DNA from: DASULK01 sp036381835
GTDB taxonomy: Bacteria > Actinomycetota > Actinomycetes > Mycobacteriales > Micromonosporaceae
Assembly (NCBI GenBank): GCA_036381835.1
Contig: DASVCA010000030.1
Span: forward strand, 1-33,876
Direction: 5' to 3'
Length of the DNA stretch: 33,876 nucleotides
Positions 24,756-32,765 of the stretch are shown here, one piece after another. Position 1 is the first letter of the stretch. Every line of letters begins with the position of its first letter. The position numbers and the translations under genes were made by a program. The notes beneath the pieces were generated by a model that saw only the letters and a program-made list of their open reading frames with translations, was not told where the DNA came from and searched no databases.

Positions 24756-26287
24756 TGTCCGACTTCCCGTTCCTTTCGGTGCTGACCGTCGCACCGCTGG
24801 TCGGCGCCCTCGTGGTGGCGTTCCTGCCGCGCCGCAAGCCGGAGTTGGCCAAGCGGGTGGCGTTCGGCTGGTCGCTTGCCGTCCTGGTGCTGGCCGGGTT
24901 CGCCTGGGCCGCCTTCGAGGTGGGCGGCGAACGGCTGCAGCTGCGCGAGTCGTACCCGTGGATCCCGCGGTGGGGGGTGAACTTCACGTTCGCCGCCGAC
25001 GGCATCGCCCTGGTGATGCTGATGCTGATCGCGCTGCTGGTGCCGCTGGCGGTTCTCGCGTCCTGGCACGAGGCCGAGCGCGGCAAGCGTTCGGTGCCGG
25101 GTTACTTCGCGCTGCTGCTCCTGCTCGAGAGCACCATGATCGGCGTCTTCGCCGCCGCGGACGTGTTCCTCTTCTACATCTTCTTCGAGGTGATGCTCGT
25201 CCCGATGTACTTCCTGATCGGCAGCTACGGCGGCCATCAGCGGCAGTACGCGGCGGTGAAGTTCTTCCTCTACTCGCTGGTGGGCGGCCTGTTCATGCTG
25301 GCCGCGGTGATCGGGCTCTGGGTGGCCGGCGGTAACACGTTCGACTGGGCCGCACTCACCCAGATCGACATGTCGACCGGCACCGAACGCTGGCTGTTCC
25401 TCGGCTTCTTCATCGCGTTCGCGATCAAGGCGCCGTTCTTCCCGTTCCACACCTGGCTGCCCGATGCCGGTGGGGCGGCGCCCGCGCCCGCCGCGGCGCT
25501 GCTCGTCGGCGTGATGGACAAGGTCGGCACCTTCGGGATCCTGCGGTACTGCCTGCCGCTGTTCCCCGAGGCGTCGCGCTGGTTCGCGCCGTACGCGCTC
25601 GCCCTCGCGGTGATCGGCATCATCTACGCCGCGCTCCTCGCGATCGGCCAGAACGACCTCAAGCGGCTGGTGTCCTACACCTCGATCGCGCACTTCGGCT
25701 TCATCGGCGTGGGCATCTTCGCCTTCACCACGCAGGCGGGCACCGGTGCGGTTCTCTACATGCTCAACCACGGGCTGGCCACCGGGTTGCTCTTCCTCGT
25801 CGTGGGCATGCTGGTGGCGCGGCGCGGCTCCGCCCTGGTCAGCGACTTCGGCGGGGCCGGCAAGTTGGTGCCGCTGCTGGCCGGGGTGCTGTTCTTCGCC
25901 GCGCTGGCATCCCTCTCCCTGCCCGGCATGGCACCGTTCATCTCCGAGTTCCTGGTGTTGATCGGCACGTTCACGGTGAACAAGCCCGTCGCGGTGATCG
26001 CCACCCTCGGTATCATCCTGGCCGCGGCGTACGCGCTGTGGATGGTGCAGCGGACCACGCAGGGCACCCTCAACCCGGCGCTCAGCGGGGTCGACGCGAT
26101 GCGCCGGGATCTGTCCCTGCGGGAGAAGGTCGTGGTCGCGCCGCTGATCGTGCTGATCCTGGTCTTCGGCTTCTACCCGAAGCCGATCACCGACGTCATC
26201 AACCCCGCCGTTCAGGCGACCATGCAGGACATCGGGGTGTCCGACCCGATTCCGACGGTCGGTAGCAACACGGAGGCCGCGAAATGA
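24755..26287 (+). CDS. nuoM: NADH-quinone oxidoreductase subunit M (antiporter-like)
   Basis: The 510-aa proton-pumping subunit has 14 predicted helices. Visible features: FFEVMLVPMYFLIG (helix-5 glutamate), FAIKAPFFPFHTWLPDA (helix-7 lysine), LLVGVMDKVGTFGILRY (helix 8) and a later NHGLATGLLFLVVGML, where many homologues have a lysine or glutamate. The loop after WLPDA reads GGAAPAP; most NuoM I recall carry an acidic residue there (such as HTEAP). ATG 24755 overlaps the linker ORF stop. The stop overlaps the nuoN ATG (ATGA). Confidence 0.95.
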   Translation: MSDFPFLSVLTVAPLVGALVVAFLPRRKPELAKRVAFGWSLAVLVLAGFAWAAFEVGGERLQLRESYPWIPRWGVNFTFAADGIALVMLMLIALLVPLAVLASWHEAERGKRSVPGYFALLLLLESTMIGVFAAADVFLFYIFFEVMLVPMYFLIGSYGGHQRQYAAVKFFLYSLVGGLFMLAAVIGLWVAGGNTFDWAALTQIDMSTGTERWLFLGFFIAFAIKAPFFPFHTWLPDAGGAAPAPAAALLVGVMDKVGTFGILRYCLPLFPEASRWFAPYALALAVIGIIYAALLAIGQNDLKRLVSYTSIAHFGFIGVGIFAFTTQAGTGAVLYMLNHGLATGLLFLVVGMLVARRGSALVSDFGGAGKLVPLLAGVLFFAALASLSLPGMAPFISEFLVLIGTFTVNKPVAVIATLGIILAAAYALWMVQRTTQGTLNPALSGVDAMRRDLSLREKVVVAPLIVLILVFGFYPKPITDVINPAVQATMQDIGVSDPIPTVGSNTEAAK

Positions 26288-27837
26288 CGGATATCAAGCT
26301 CCCGTCGATCGATTATGCGGCCCTGGCGCCGATCCTGATCCTCTTCGGGATCGCCTGCCTGGGCGTGCTTGTGGAGGCCTTCGTGCCGCGACGCCTGCGG
26401 CACCCGGTGCAGTTCACGCTGGGCCTGGTGGGGCTGGTCGCGGCCCTGGCCATGATCGTCGTGGTCGATCGCACGGGCTCGACCACGGCGGGGGTCGCGA
26501 TCGCCGTCGACGGCCCCGCGCGGTTCCTGCAGGGCGCGATCCTGGTTCTCGCCGCGGTGGCGCTGCTGCTCATCGGCGAGCGGACGCTGGAGCGGGGCGG
26601 CGCGTTCGTCGCGCAGGCGTCCATCCCAGCCGGGTCGGAGGTGGACCGGCGGCAGCAGGCCGAGCGGGACGGCCTGACCGAGCTCTACCCGCTGACCATG
26701 TTCGCGGTCGCCGGCATGCTGGTCTTCGTCGCGGCCAACGACCTGCTGACCATGTTCATCGCGCTCGAGGTCTTCTCCCTGCCGTTGTACCTGTTGGCCG
26801 CGCTGGCCCGCCGCCGGCGGCTGATCAGCCAGGAGGCGGCGCTGAAGTACTTCCTGCTCGGCGCGTACTCCTCGGCGTTCTTCCTCTTCGGCGTGGCACT
26901 GGTCTACGGATTCGCCAAAGCGGTCGACTTCGCCGCGATCCACTCGGCGGTCACCGACTCGTCGATGAGTCGGATGCTGCTCGTCGCCGGCTTCGCCATG
27001 ATCGCCATCGGGCTGCTCTTCAAGGTCGCCGCCGTGCCGTTCCACATGTGGACGCCGGACGTTTACCAGGGTGCGCCGACGCCGGTCACCGCGTTCATGG
27101 CGGCCTGCACCAAGGTCGCCGCGTTCGGAGCCCTGCTCCGGGTGCTCTACGTGGCCTTCGCCGGTATCGAGTGGGAGTTCACCCCGGTGCTCGGGGCGGT
27201 CGCGGTGCTGACCATGCTGGTCGGTGCGGTGCTCGCGGTCACCCAGACCGACATCAAGCGGCTGCTGGCCTACTCGTCCGTCGCCAACGCGGGCTACCTG
27301 CTGGTCGGGGTGCTCGCGGTGTCCAAGGACGGCCTGTCCGGCACGATGTTCTACCTGGTGGCGTACGGGTTCTCGGTGCTCGCCGCGTTCGCGGTCGTCA
27401 CCCTGGTGCGCGACGGCGACGGGGAAGCCACCCATCTGTCCCGCTGGGCCGGGCTCGGCCGGCGGTCGCCGCTGTTCGCCGGGATCTTCACGGTGATCCT
27501 CCTCGCCTTCGCCGGTATCCCGCTGACCAGTGGGTTCACCAGTAAGTTCGCGGTTTTCGGGGCGGCCTTCGAGAGCGGGCAGACCTGGTTGGTGATCGCG
27601 GGCGTGGTCACCAGCATGATCATCGCGTTCCCCTACCTGCGGGTGGTCGTGCTGATGTGGCTGTCGGAGCCGGGCGAGTCGACCCCGGCCGTCTCCATCC
27701 CCGGCACGATGACCGCGGCCGCGCTCGGGATCGGCGTACTCGCGACGGTCCTGCTCGGAGTGGCACCCGACACGTTGTTGAACCTCACCGACAGCGCCTC
27801 CGAGTTCGTCCGCGCGGCGGGCTCGGCGGCACCGTAG
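26284..27837 (+). CDS. nuoN: NADH-quinone oxidoreductase subunit N (antiporter-like)
   Basis: The 517-aa proton-pumping subunit closes the operon. FIALEVFSLPLYLLAAL carries the helix-5 glutamate. LLFKVAAVPFHMWTPDVYQGAPTPVTAFM has the helix-7 lysine and the family-defining WTPDVYQGAP loop that separates NuoN from NuoL and NuoM. QTDIKRLLAYSSVANAGYLLVG follows. A hydrophilic stretch (QASIPAGSEVDRRQQAERDG, around residues 112-131) between early helices is longer than in E. coli. ATG 26284 overlaps the nuoM stop. A hairpin follows 20 nt after the stop. Confidence 0.96.
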   Translation: MTDIKLPSIDYAALAPILILFGIACLGVLVEAFVPRRLRHPVQFTLGLVGLVAALAMIVVVDRTGSTTAGVAIAVDGPARFLQGAILVLAAVALLLIGERTLERGGAFVAQASIPAGSEVDRRQQAERDGLTELYPLTMFAVAGMLVFVAANDLLTMFIALEVFSLPLYLLAALARRRRLISQEAALKYFLLGAYSSAFFLFGVALVYGFAKAVDFAAIHSAVTDSSMSRMLLVAGFAMIAIGLLFKVAAVPFHMWTPDVYQGAPTPVTAFMAACTKVAAFGALLRVLYVAFAGIEWEFTPVLGAVAVLTMLVGAVLAVTQTDIKRLLAYSSVANAGYLLVGVLAVSKDGLSGTMFYLVAYGFSVLAAFAVVTLVRDGDGEATHLSRWAGLGRRSPLFAGIFTVILLAFAGIPLTSGFTSKFAVFGAAFESGQTWLVIAGVVTSMIIAFPYLRVVVLMWLSEPGESTPAVSIPGTMTAAALGIGVLATVLLGVAPDTLLNLTDSASEFVRAAGSAAP

Positions 27838-27857
27838 ACGGAGCCCGGGTGTGCTAC

Positions 27858-27895
27858 CCGCCCGGCACCGGCCCGTGCCGACCGGTGCCGGGCGG
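27858..27895 (+). terminator. Hairpin between nuoN and the polyprenyl synthase gene
   Basis: Perfect 14-bp arms, CCGCCCGGCACCGG (27858-27871) and CCGGTGCCGGGCGG (27882-27895), with a 10-nt loop. TTTT comes at 27903-27906, 7 nt later, immediately before the ribosome binding site of the next gene. It probably ends most nuo transcripts and could let a fraction through, since the next gene starts only 20 nt after the hairpin. Confidence 0.7.
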
Positions 27896-27915
27896 TGTGG
27901 CATTTTGGAGGAGTG

Positions 27916-28971
27916 GTGAGCAGGGCTGACGCGCGGCTGGCGGTTACCCGCCCCGGACCGGACAGACTGGATCTGACCTCGATCGGCATCGACTTCGCGG
28001 ACCCGGATCTCGAAGCCTCGGTGGCGGCTTCGCTGACGGTTGTAGAGGCGGAGTTGCGAGCATGCGTCGAAAGCGGTGACCCGTTCATCACCGAGGCGGC
28101 CCGACACCTGGTGGACGCGGGCGGCAAACGTTTCCGCCCGCTGTTGGTCGCCCTCGGGGCGCAGTTCGGTGATCCGACCTCCCCGCAGGTCGCCCGGGCC
28201 GCCGTCGTGATGGAGTTGACGCACCTCGCGACCCTCTACCACGACGACGTGATGGATGAGGCGGCGGTGCGACGGGGTGCCCCGAGCGCGAACGCGAAAT
28301 GGGGAAACTCGCTCGCGATCCTGGTCGGCGACTACCTGTTCGCCCGCGCCGCGGACCTCGCCGTCGACCTGGGCACCGAGGCGGTCCGGTTGCAGGCCCG
28401 CACCTTCGCCCGGCTGGTACAGGGCCAGATCGCCGAGACGGTCGGCCCGCGAGGCGGGGCCGATCCGGTTGCCCACTACCTGCGGGTGATCGCCGACAAG
28501 ACGGGGTCGTTGATCGCCACCTCCGCACGTTTCGGCGGCATGTTCGGCAAGGCGACGGGTCCGTGTGTCGAAGCACTCGAACGTTACGGGGAGACGATCG
28601 GGGTCGCCTTTCAACTCTCCGACGACCTGTTGGACATCGCCTCCGAGTCGGCCCAGTCCGGCAAGACCCCGGGCACGGATCTGCGGGAGGGGGTCCCCAC
28701 GTTGCCGGTGCTCTACGCACTGGCCAGTGAGGACACCGACACCGCGTCGGTGCGGCTGCGGAATATTCTGTCCGCCGGCCCGGTCATCGACGAGGACCTG
28801 CACGCGGAGGCGCTTGGCCTGCTGCGCGACTCGCCTGCCCTCAAGCGGGCTCGGGAGACCACGCGGCGGTACGCGGACGAGGCGCGGGGGCATCTCGCCG
28901 TACTGCCGGATAACGCCGCCCGCCGGGCGCTCGAATCGCTGTGCGACTTCATCGCCGACCGGACCGGGTGA
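27916..28971 (+). CDS. Long-chain polyprenyl diphosphate synthase, likely for the menaquinone side chain
   Basis: The 351-aa trans-isoprenyl diphosphate synthase condenses isopentenyl diphosphate onto an allylic primer. It has GGKRFRP (residues 69-75), the first Asp-rich motif DDVMD (110-114), the second Asp-rich motif DDLLD (236-240), and the DKTGSLIATSARFGG lid segment. Alanine at the fifth position before the first DDxxD (A105) fits long-chain enzymes (hepta- to nonaprenyl); exact chain length is not readable. Position after nuo and near menG/menJ supports a menaquinone role, as with the grcC-type gene near menG in M. tuberculosis. GTG 27916 has GGAGGA (27907-27912) just upstream; GTG 27913 and GTG 27895 are in-frame alternatives. 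Confidence 0.9.
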   Translation: MSRADARLAVTRPGPDRLDLTSIGIDFADPDLEASVAASLTVVEAELRACVESGDPFITEAARHLVDAGGKRFRPLLVALGAQFGDPTSPQVARAAVVMELTHLATLYHDDVMDEAAVRRGAPSANAKWGNSLAILVGDYLFARAADLAVDLGTEAVRLQARTFARLVQGQIAETVGPRGGADPVAHYLRVIADKTGSLIATSARFGGMFGKATGPCVEALERYGETIGVAFQLSDDLLDIASESAQSGKTPGTDLREGVPTLPVLYALASEDTDTASVRLRNILSAGPVIDEDLHAEALGLLRDSPALKRARETTRRYADEARGHLAVLPDNAARRALESLCDFIADRTG

Positions 28972-28974
28972 GTC

Positions 28975-30150
28975 TCAGCCGGTGTGCCGGAGCAACCTGC
29001 CGCCGACGAGCATGAGGCCGGCGGCGAGCAGCATCGCGGTGCCCGCCACCGTCCACATGACCTGGTAGCCGCTCTGCGCGGCGACCGCGCCGAGCAGGAG
29101 CGGGCCCAGGGCGGCACCCGCGTACACGCCGGTCTGGGTGACGGAGGTCGCCGCGGCGGGCGCGTGCGGGTGCAGTCGGACGACCGCGAAGTTCATCAAA
29201 CCGGGCCAGGCCCAGCCCAGGCCGAACCCGAGCCCGACGCCGAGCATCATCGGTGCAGCCCCGTCGGCGGCGAGGAGCGCCAGGCCGACCGCGCCGATCA
29301 CGAGCATGGCGGCGACCCCGCCGATCTGGCCCCCGCCGCCGCGATCGGCGATCGCGCCGCCGAGTATCCGGGCGGCGACGCAGACGATGCTGCCGAAGGT
29401 GAGGGTCAGCCCCGCCAGGCTCGGGCTGAGACCGCGGGAGGCGGCCGAGTCGACCAGGAACGTGCTGAGGGCGCCGGCGGACCCGGAGGCCAGCACCGCG
29501 GCAGCGGCGACCACGGTCAGGGCACGAGTGTTCCGCGCGCCGTTCTCGCTTGTGCGGGTCGCTACGGGCCGGCCTTCCGGTACGGCCGGTAGTGCGGTGA
29601 GGGCGGCCAGTGCGGCGGCGACGAAGGCCCACCGCCAACCGGCGGTGACCGCGATCGTGGGCACCGCCGCGCCGGCGAGCAGTGTGGACATGGGGATCGC
29701 GGCCTGTTTGAGGCCGAAGGACAGCCCTTGGCGTCCCGGCGGGACGTGGTGGGCCAGCACGCTGTTGCTCGACAGCTGTCCGAGCGCGTTGGCGACGGCG
29801 CTGGCGGCGAGCAGGCCGAGCAGCACGGCATACGACCGAGCGAGTCCCGCGATGGCGAGCATCGCGGCGGCGGAGAGCAGAATGCCGGCGCGGGCGACGG
29901 TCGCCGAGCCGTACCGCTCCACGAGGGCACCGGTCGGTATCGACGAGAGCGCGCTCACCCCGAAGTAGACGGCCACGGCCAGGCCCAGACCGGCGGGGGA
30001 GAAGCCCAGGTCGGCGCTCATCTGAACGGCGAGCCCGCCGACCAGGAAGACCGGGATGACCGAGGCGACGGTCGCCGCTACCGCACCCGCCACGGCGCGG
30101 GCGGGATGGATGGCGGCGCGGGCGGGATGGATGGCGGCGCGGTCGGGCAT
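28975..30150 (-). CDS. Major facilitator superfamily transporter
   Basis: The 391-aa membrane protein has 12 predicted helices and the MFS loop motif between helices 2 and 3 (GALVERYGSATVAR, near residues 66-79). A second, degenerate loop motif is GGAIADRGGGGQIG, after helix 8. The fold resembles small-molecule MFS uptake or efflux carriers of the CynX/NarK-like type. The substrate cannot be told. ATG 30150 is chosen because GAGG (minus strand) lies 5 nt upstream; ATG 30165 is also in frame but has a poor site. The first 18 residues contain a duplicated 7-residue unit (RAAIHPA) encoded by a 21-bp tandem repeat. It converges on the polyprenyl synthase gene with 3 nt between stops and diverges from the IclR gene. 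Confidence 0.87.
   Translation of the reverse strand: MPDRAAIHPARAAIHPARAVAGAVAATVASVIPVFLVGGLAVQMSADLGFSPAGLGLAVAVYFGVSALSSIPTGALVERYGSATVARAGILLSAAAMLAIAGLARSYAVLLGLLAASAVANALGQLSSNSVLAHHVPPGRQGLSFGLKQAAIPMSTLLAGAAVPTIAVTAGWRWAFVAAALAALTALPAVPEGRPVATRTSENGARNTRALTVVAAAAVLASGSAGALSTFLVDSAASRGLSPSLAGLTLTFGSIVCVAARILGGAIADRGGGGQIGGVAAMLVIGAVGLALLAADGAAPMMLGVGLGFGLGWAWPGLMNFAVVRLHPHAPAAATSVTQTGVYAGAALGPLLLGAVAAQSGYQVMWTVAGTAMLLAAGLMLVGGRLLRHTG
30094..30142. repeat. 21-bp tandem repeat at the MFS gene start
   Basis: Two perfect 21-bp copies (30094-30114 and 30115-30135) and a 7-bp partial third copy (30136-30142). The period is a multiple of three, so the frame is kept, and each copy adds RAAIHPA to the cytoplasmic N-terminus of the transporter. 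Such a repeat may vary in copy number by slippage. Confidence 0.85.
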
Positions 30151-30319
30151 GCGGACCTCACGCATGTTCCGCTGATCCCGAAACGCGGGCGTTCTGCAAC
30201 GGACCGTGGCGGTGGCGGGACGCGGTGTCGACAAAAATCTGGCACCCTCGATCCGAGAGGCATTTTCTGCAGGGCATGGTTCTCATATGGTGTAAGTCAC
30301 CCGAAAGGTGGAGGTGGTT
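30151..30319. promoter_or_regulatory. Divergent promoter region of the MFS and IclR genes
   Basis: For the IclR gene, TTTTCT (30263-30268) and TATGGT (30286-30291) are spaced by 17 bp and form a plausible -35/-10 pair, placing initiation near 30298. GGAGG (30310-30314) then serves GTG 30320. The stretch 30230-30300 is noticeably AT-richer than the rest. I see no clear dyad for IclR binding and no firm promoter for the MFS gene. Confidence 0.4.
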
Positions 30320-31102
30320 GTGCGCGACCCACTGGCGGAACCATCAGACCTTATTCGTAGCGTTTCTCGTGCGTTGCGGGTGCTGGAGTCGGTCGGGCGG
30401 GCACCGAAGGGCCTCACCGTGAAGCAGATCGCCCGCCGCTGTGATCTCACCGTCGCAACCACCTACCACCTGGTGCGTACGCTCGCCTACGAGGGATACG
30501 TCATTCGCCGGGAAGATGGTACCTACATGGTCGGTCTCGAGGTGGCCGACCGATATCGGGAACTGGTGGCGGCATTCCGCGGACCGTCGGCCGTCGGCGA
30601 TGTGTTGCGTCGAGCCGCCTGGGACACCGGATACAGCCACTTCTTGGGTCGATTCGTCAATGGGCAGGTGGCGGTCACCGCCGTGGTGGAAGGTCCCCGG
30701 TCGCCGAACCAGGAGGATCTGGTGCCCGGGTATGTCGAGGCGGCGCACGCCAGCGCGCTGGGCAAGGCACTGCTGGCCACGCTCACCCCCGAGCAGCGGT
30801 TTCGCTACCTGCGCGAGTACGGGATGGCGCAGTTCACGCCGAACACCATCACGACGGTGGAGGCGTTCGAAGCGGATCTGGCCGCCGGGGAGCGGCGCGG
30901 CATGCACGTCGAGGTCGGACAGTACCGCAAGGGCCAGGCCGGTGCCGCGGTGCTGGTGGTCAACGACCGGGAGATCGAACGGCGGGTGGTGCTCGGCTGC
31001 ACCCTGCCCGCGGCCGAGATGATGACCGCGGCGCGGGTGGTCCGCGGCAAGCTGTTGGAGACCGCCAAGGGCGTCGCCAACGCCCTGCGTCCGGAGGAGT
31101 GA
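30320..31102 (+). CDS. IclR-family transcriptional regulator
   Basis: The 260-aa protein has an N-terminal winged helix (residues about 10-75: LIRSVSRALRVLESV, then the recognition-helix region LTVATTYHLVRTLAYEGYV) and a C-terminal effector-binding GAF-like domain containing the family motif HASALGKALLATL and late GAAVLVVND. The effector is unknown. It is divergent from the MFS gene and convergent with the APC permease gene, so it may control either. GTG 30320 has GGAGG 5 nt upstream; GTG 30308 and GTG 30314 are in frame but precede the ribosome binding site. There are no signs of damage. Confidence 0.9.
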   Translation: MRDPLAEPSDLIRSVSRALRVLESVGRAPKGLTVKQIARRCDLTVATTYHLVRTLAYEGYVIRREDGTYMVGLEVADRYRELVAAFRGPSAVGDVLRRAAWDTGYSHFLGRFVNGQVAVTAVVEGPRSPNQEDLVPGYVEAAHASALGKALLATLTPEQRFRYLREYGMAQFTPNTITTVEAFEADLAAGERRGMHVEVGQYRKGQAGAAVLVVNDREIERRVVLGCTLPAAEMMTAARVVRGKLLETAKGVANALRPEE

Positions 31103-31136
31103 CCGTGTGTCGGGCTTGTACAAGCCCGACACACGG
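31103..31136. terminator. 34-bp perfect palindrome, bidirectional terminator
   Basis: The 17-bp arm CCGTGTGTCGGGCTTGT (31103-31119) is followed immediately by its exact complement (31120-31136), with no spacer. It starts directly after the IclR stop and ends 12 nt before the stop of the convergent APC gene. A two-way terminator is the simplest reading. There is no T-run on either strand. Confidence 0.75.
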
Positions 31137-31148
31137 CCCTGCGGTCGG

Positions 31149-32693
31149 TCATGAGACCAGGTCCGCAAGGGCTTCCCGGTTGGCCCGCTGCTGTCGGGCG
31201 ATTCCGACCAGCAGGCCGACCACGAACATCACGAACGGAGCGCCGACCAGCACCCAGCCGGTGGTGGACAGGCCGAAGGCCTGGGTCGTCGGATCGACGC
31301 CTTCGGCGGTGGTCCCGGCCAGCAGCCCGAACCGGGACATGAGCAGGTACAACCCGGCGGCGAGGCCGACCGCGGCGAGGGCGGGCGCCAGCAGGGTGTT
31401 CCACCGGCGGGTGTCGGAGCGGTCGCGGCGGAAGTAGACGATCACCGCGATCGATACGAGGATCTCCACCAGCACGACAGCGATCACCGCGACTCCGCTG
31501 AACCAGTAGAACATGTGCAGGATCGGGTCCAGCCCGGCGGCGATGAAGACGACGATCACCGCGAGGGAGATCGCCGACGTGGTGAAGGCGGCCGCCCCGG
31601 GGCCGCCGCGGCGGTTGACCCGGCTGAGCGCGGTGGGCAGCACCCCGGCGCGTCCCAGGGAGTAGAGGTAGCGCGCGGCGGAGTTCTGGAAGGCGAGCAG
31701 GCCGGCGAACAGGCTGGAGACGACCAGCCAGCCCATGACGGTGGCCAGCCACGGACCGACGTATTCCTCGGCGACGCCGAAGAGCACGGCGGCCGGGTCG
31801 GTCAGCGGAACGCCGTCCACTGCGGAGATCTCCAGCACCCGATCCACCACGTTGCCGCTGCCGAGCGCGCTAACCACGGCGAAGGAGGTGGCGGCGAACA
31901 ACACCGCGATCACGCTCACCGCCAGGTAGGTGGCCCGGGGCACGTTGCGCTTCGGATCCCGGGTCTCCTCCCCGTAGATGGCGGTCGCTTCGAAGCCGAT
32001 GTACGAGGCGAAGGCGAAGGCCAGTGCGATACCGGCGGAGCCGGCGAAGCCGCCGGCGAAGATCGCGCCGGGTGCGAACGACGCGCCGAGATCGAGCCCG
32101 CCCGGCCCGCCCCCGCGCAACAGCACCGCGACCGCGACCGCGGTCAGGGACAGCAGTTCGAGGATCAGCAGGACGCCGAGCAGTTTCGCGCCGCTGTCGA
32201 CGCGGATCAGCGACAGGCCGAGGACCAGGGCCCAGGCGATGAGCACCCAGGTCCACCAGGGCAGGTCGATACCGAAGACGGCGGCCATCTGGCCGGCGAG
32301 CACGCCGCCGAAGAAGCCGAAGATGGCCAGCTGGATGGTGATGTAGGCGGCCAGGGACACGAAGGCCGAGCCGATTCCCGGGCCGATGCCGAGCCCGCGA
32401 CCGACGTAGGCGAAGAAGGCGCCGGTGTTGGTCACCCGGTGGCTCATCGCCGCGTAGCCCACGCTGAACACGAGCAGGGTCAGACCGACGGCCAGGTAGG
32501 CACCGGGGGCGCCGGCACCGTTGCCGAGTGCGATGGCCACCGGTACGGCGCCGGTCATGCCGACGAGCGGTGCGGCGGCGGCCACGACGAAGAAGACGAT
32601 GCCGGCCACACCGAGCCGGTCCCTGGCGAGTGTCTTGGGGGGTGAGTCGTGGGACGTCGATGTGGGCGACGCCACAGTTTCGTCGGTTGCCAT
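31149..32693 (-). CDS. APC-superfamily amino acid/amine permease
   Basis: The 514-aa protein has about 12 helices after a 30-residue polar N-terminus. APC hallmarks are GVAGIVFFVVAAAAPLVGMTG in helix 1 with its unwound small-residue stretch, and the helix 6-7 region FASYIGFEATAIYGEETRDPKRNVPRATYLA (shown here as the superfamily signature, mid-protein). Substrate is probably an amino acid or polyamine; the sequence does not decide. ATG 32693 is chosen because AAAGGG lies 6 nt upstream; ATG 32711 is in frame but lacks a site. It lies 72 nt downstream of the ferredoxin-reductase-like gene on the same strand and may be its operon partner. Confidence 0.88.
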   Translation of the reverse strand: MATDETVASPTSTSHDSPPKTLARDRLGVAGIVFFVVAAAAPLVGMTGAVPVAIALGNGAGAPGAYLAVGLTLLVFSVGYAAMSHRVTNTGAFFAYVGRGLGIGPGIGSAFVSLAAYITIQLAIFGFFGGVLAGQMAAVFGIDLPWWTWVLIAWALVLGLSLIRVDSGAKLLGVLLILELLSLTAVAVAVLLRGGGPGGLDLGASFAPGAIFAGGFAGSAGIALAFAFASYIGFEATAIYGEETRDPKRNVPRATYLAVSVIAVLFAATSFAVVSALGSGNVVDRVLEISAVDGVPLTDPAAVLFGVAEEYVGPWLATVMGWLVVSSLFAGLLAFQNSAARYLYSLGRAGVLPTALSRVNRRGGPGAAAFTTSAISLAVIVVFIAAGLDPILHMFYWFSGVAVIAVVLVEILVSIAVIVYFRRDRSDTRRWNTLLAPALAAVGLAAGLYLLMSRFGLLAGTTAEGVDPTTQAFGLSTTGWVLVGAPFVMFVVGLLVGIARQQRANREALADLVS

Positions 32694-32765
32694 CGAGGGC
32701 CCTTTCGTCATCGGCTAGAGGTTGACCACGAAGGTTAGGGCCCAAACGATGTCCGGGGAAGACCC

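Noticed and set aside
22666..25086. An 806-codon minus-strand frame over nuoL
   Set aside because: Antisense shadow of nuoL with biased composition and no recognisable domain.
26212..28893. An 893-codon minus-strand frame over nuoN and the polyprenyl synthase
   Set aside because: Same high-GC antisense artefact; the sense genes carry intact DDxxD and antiporter motifs.
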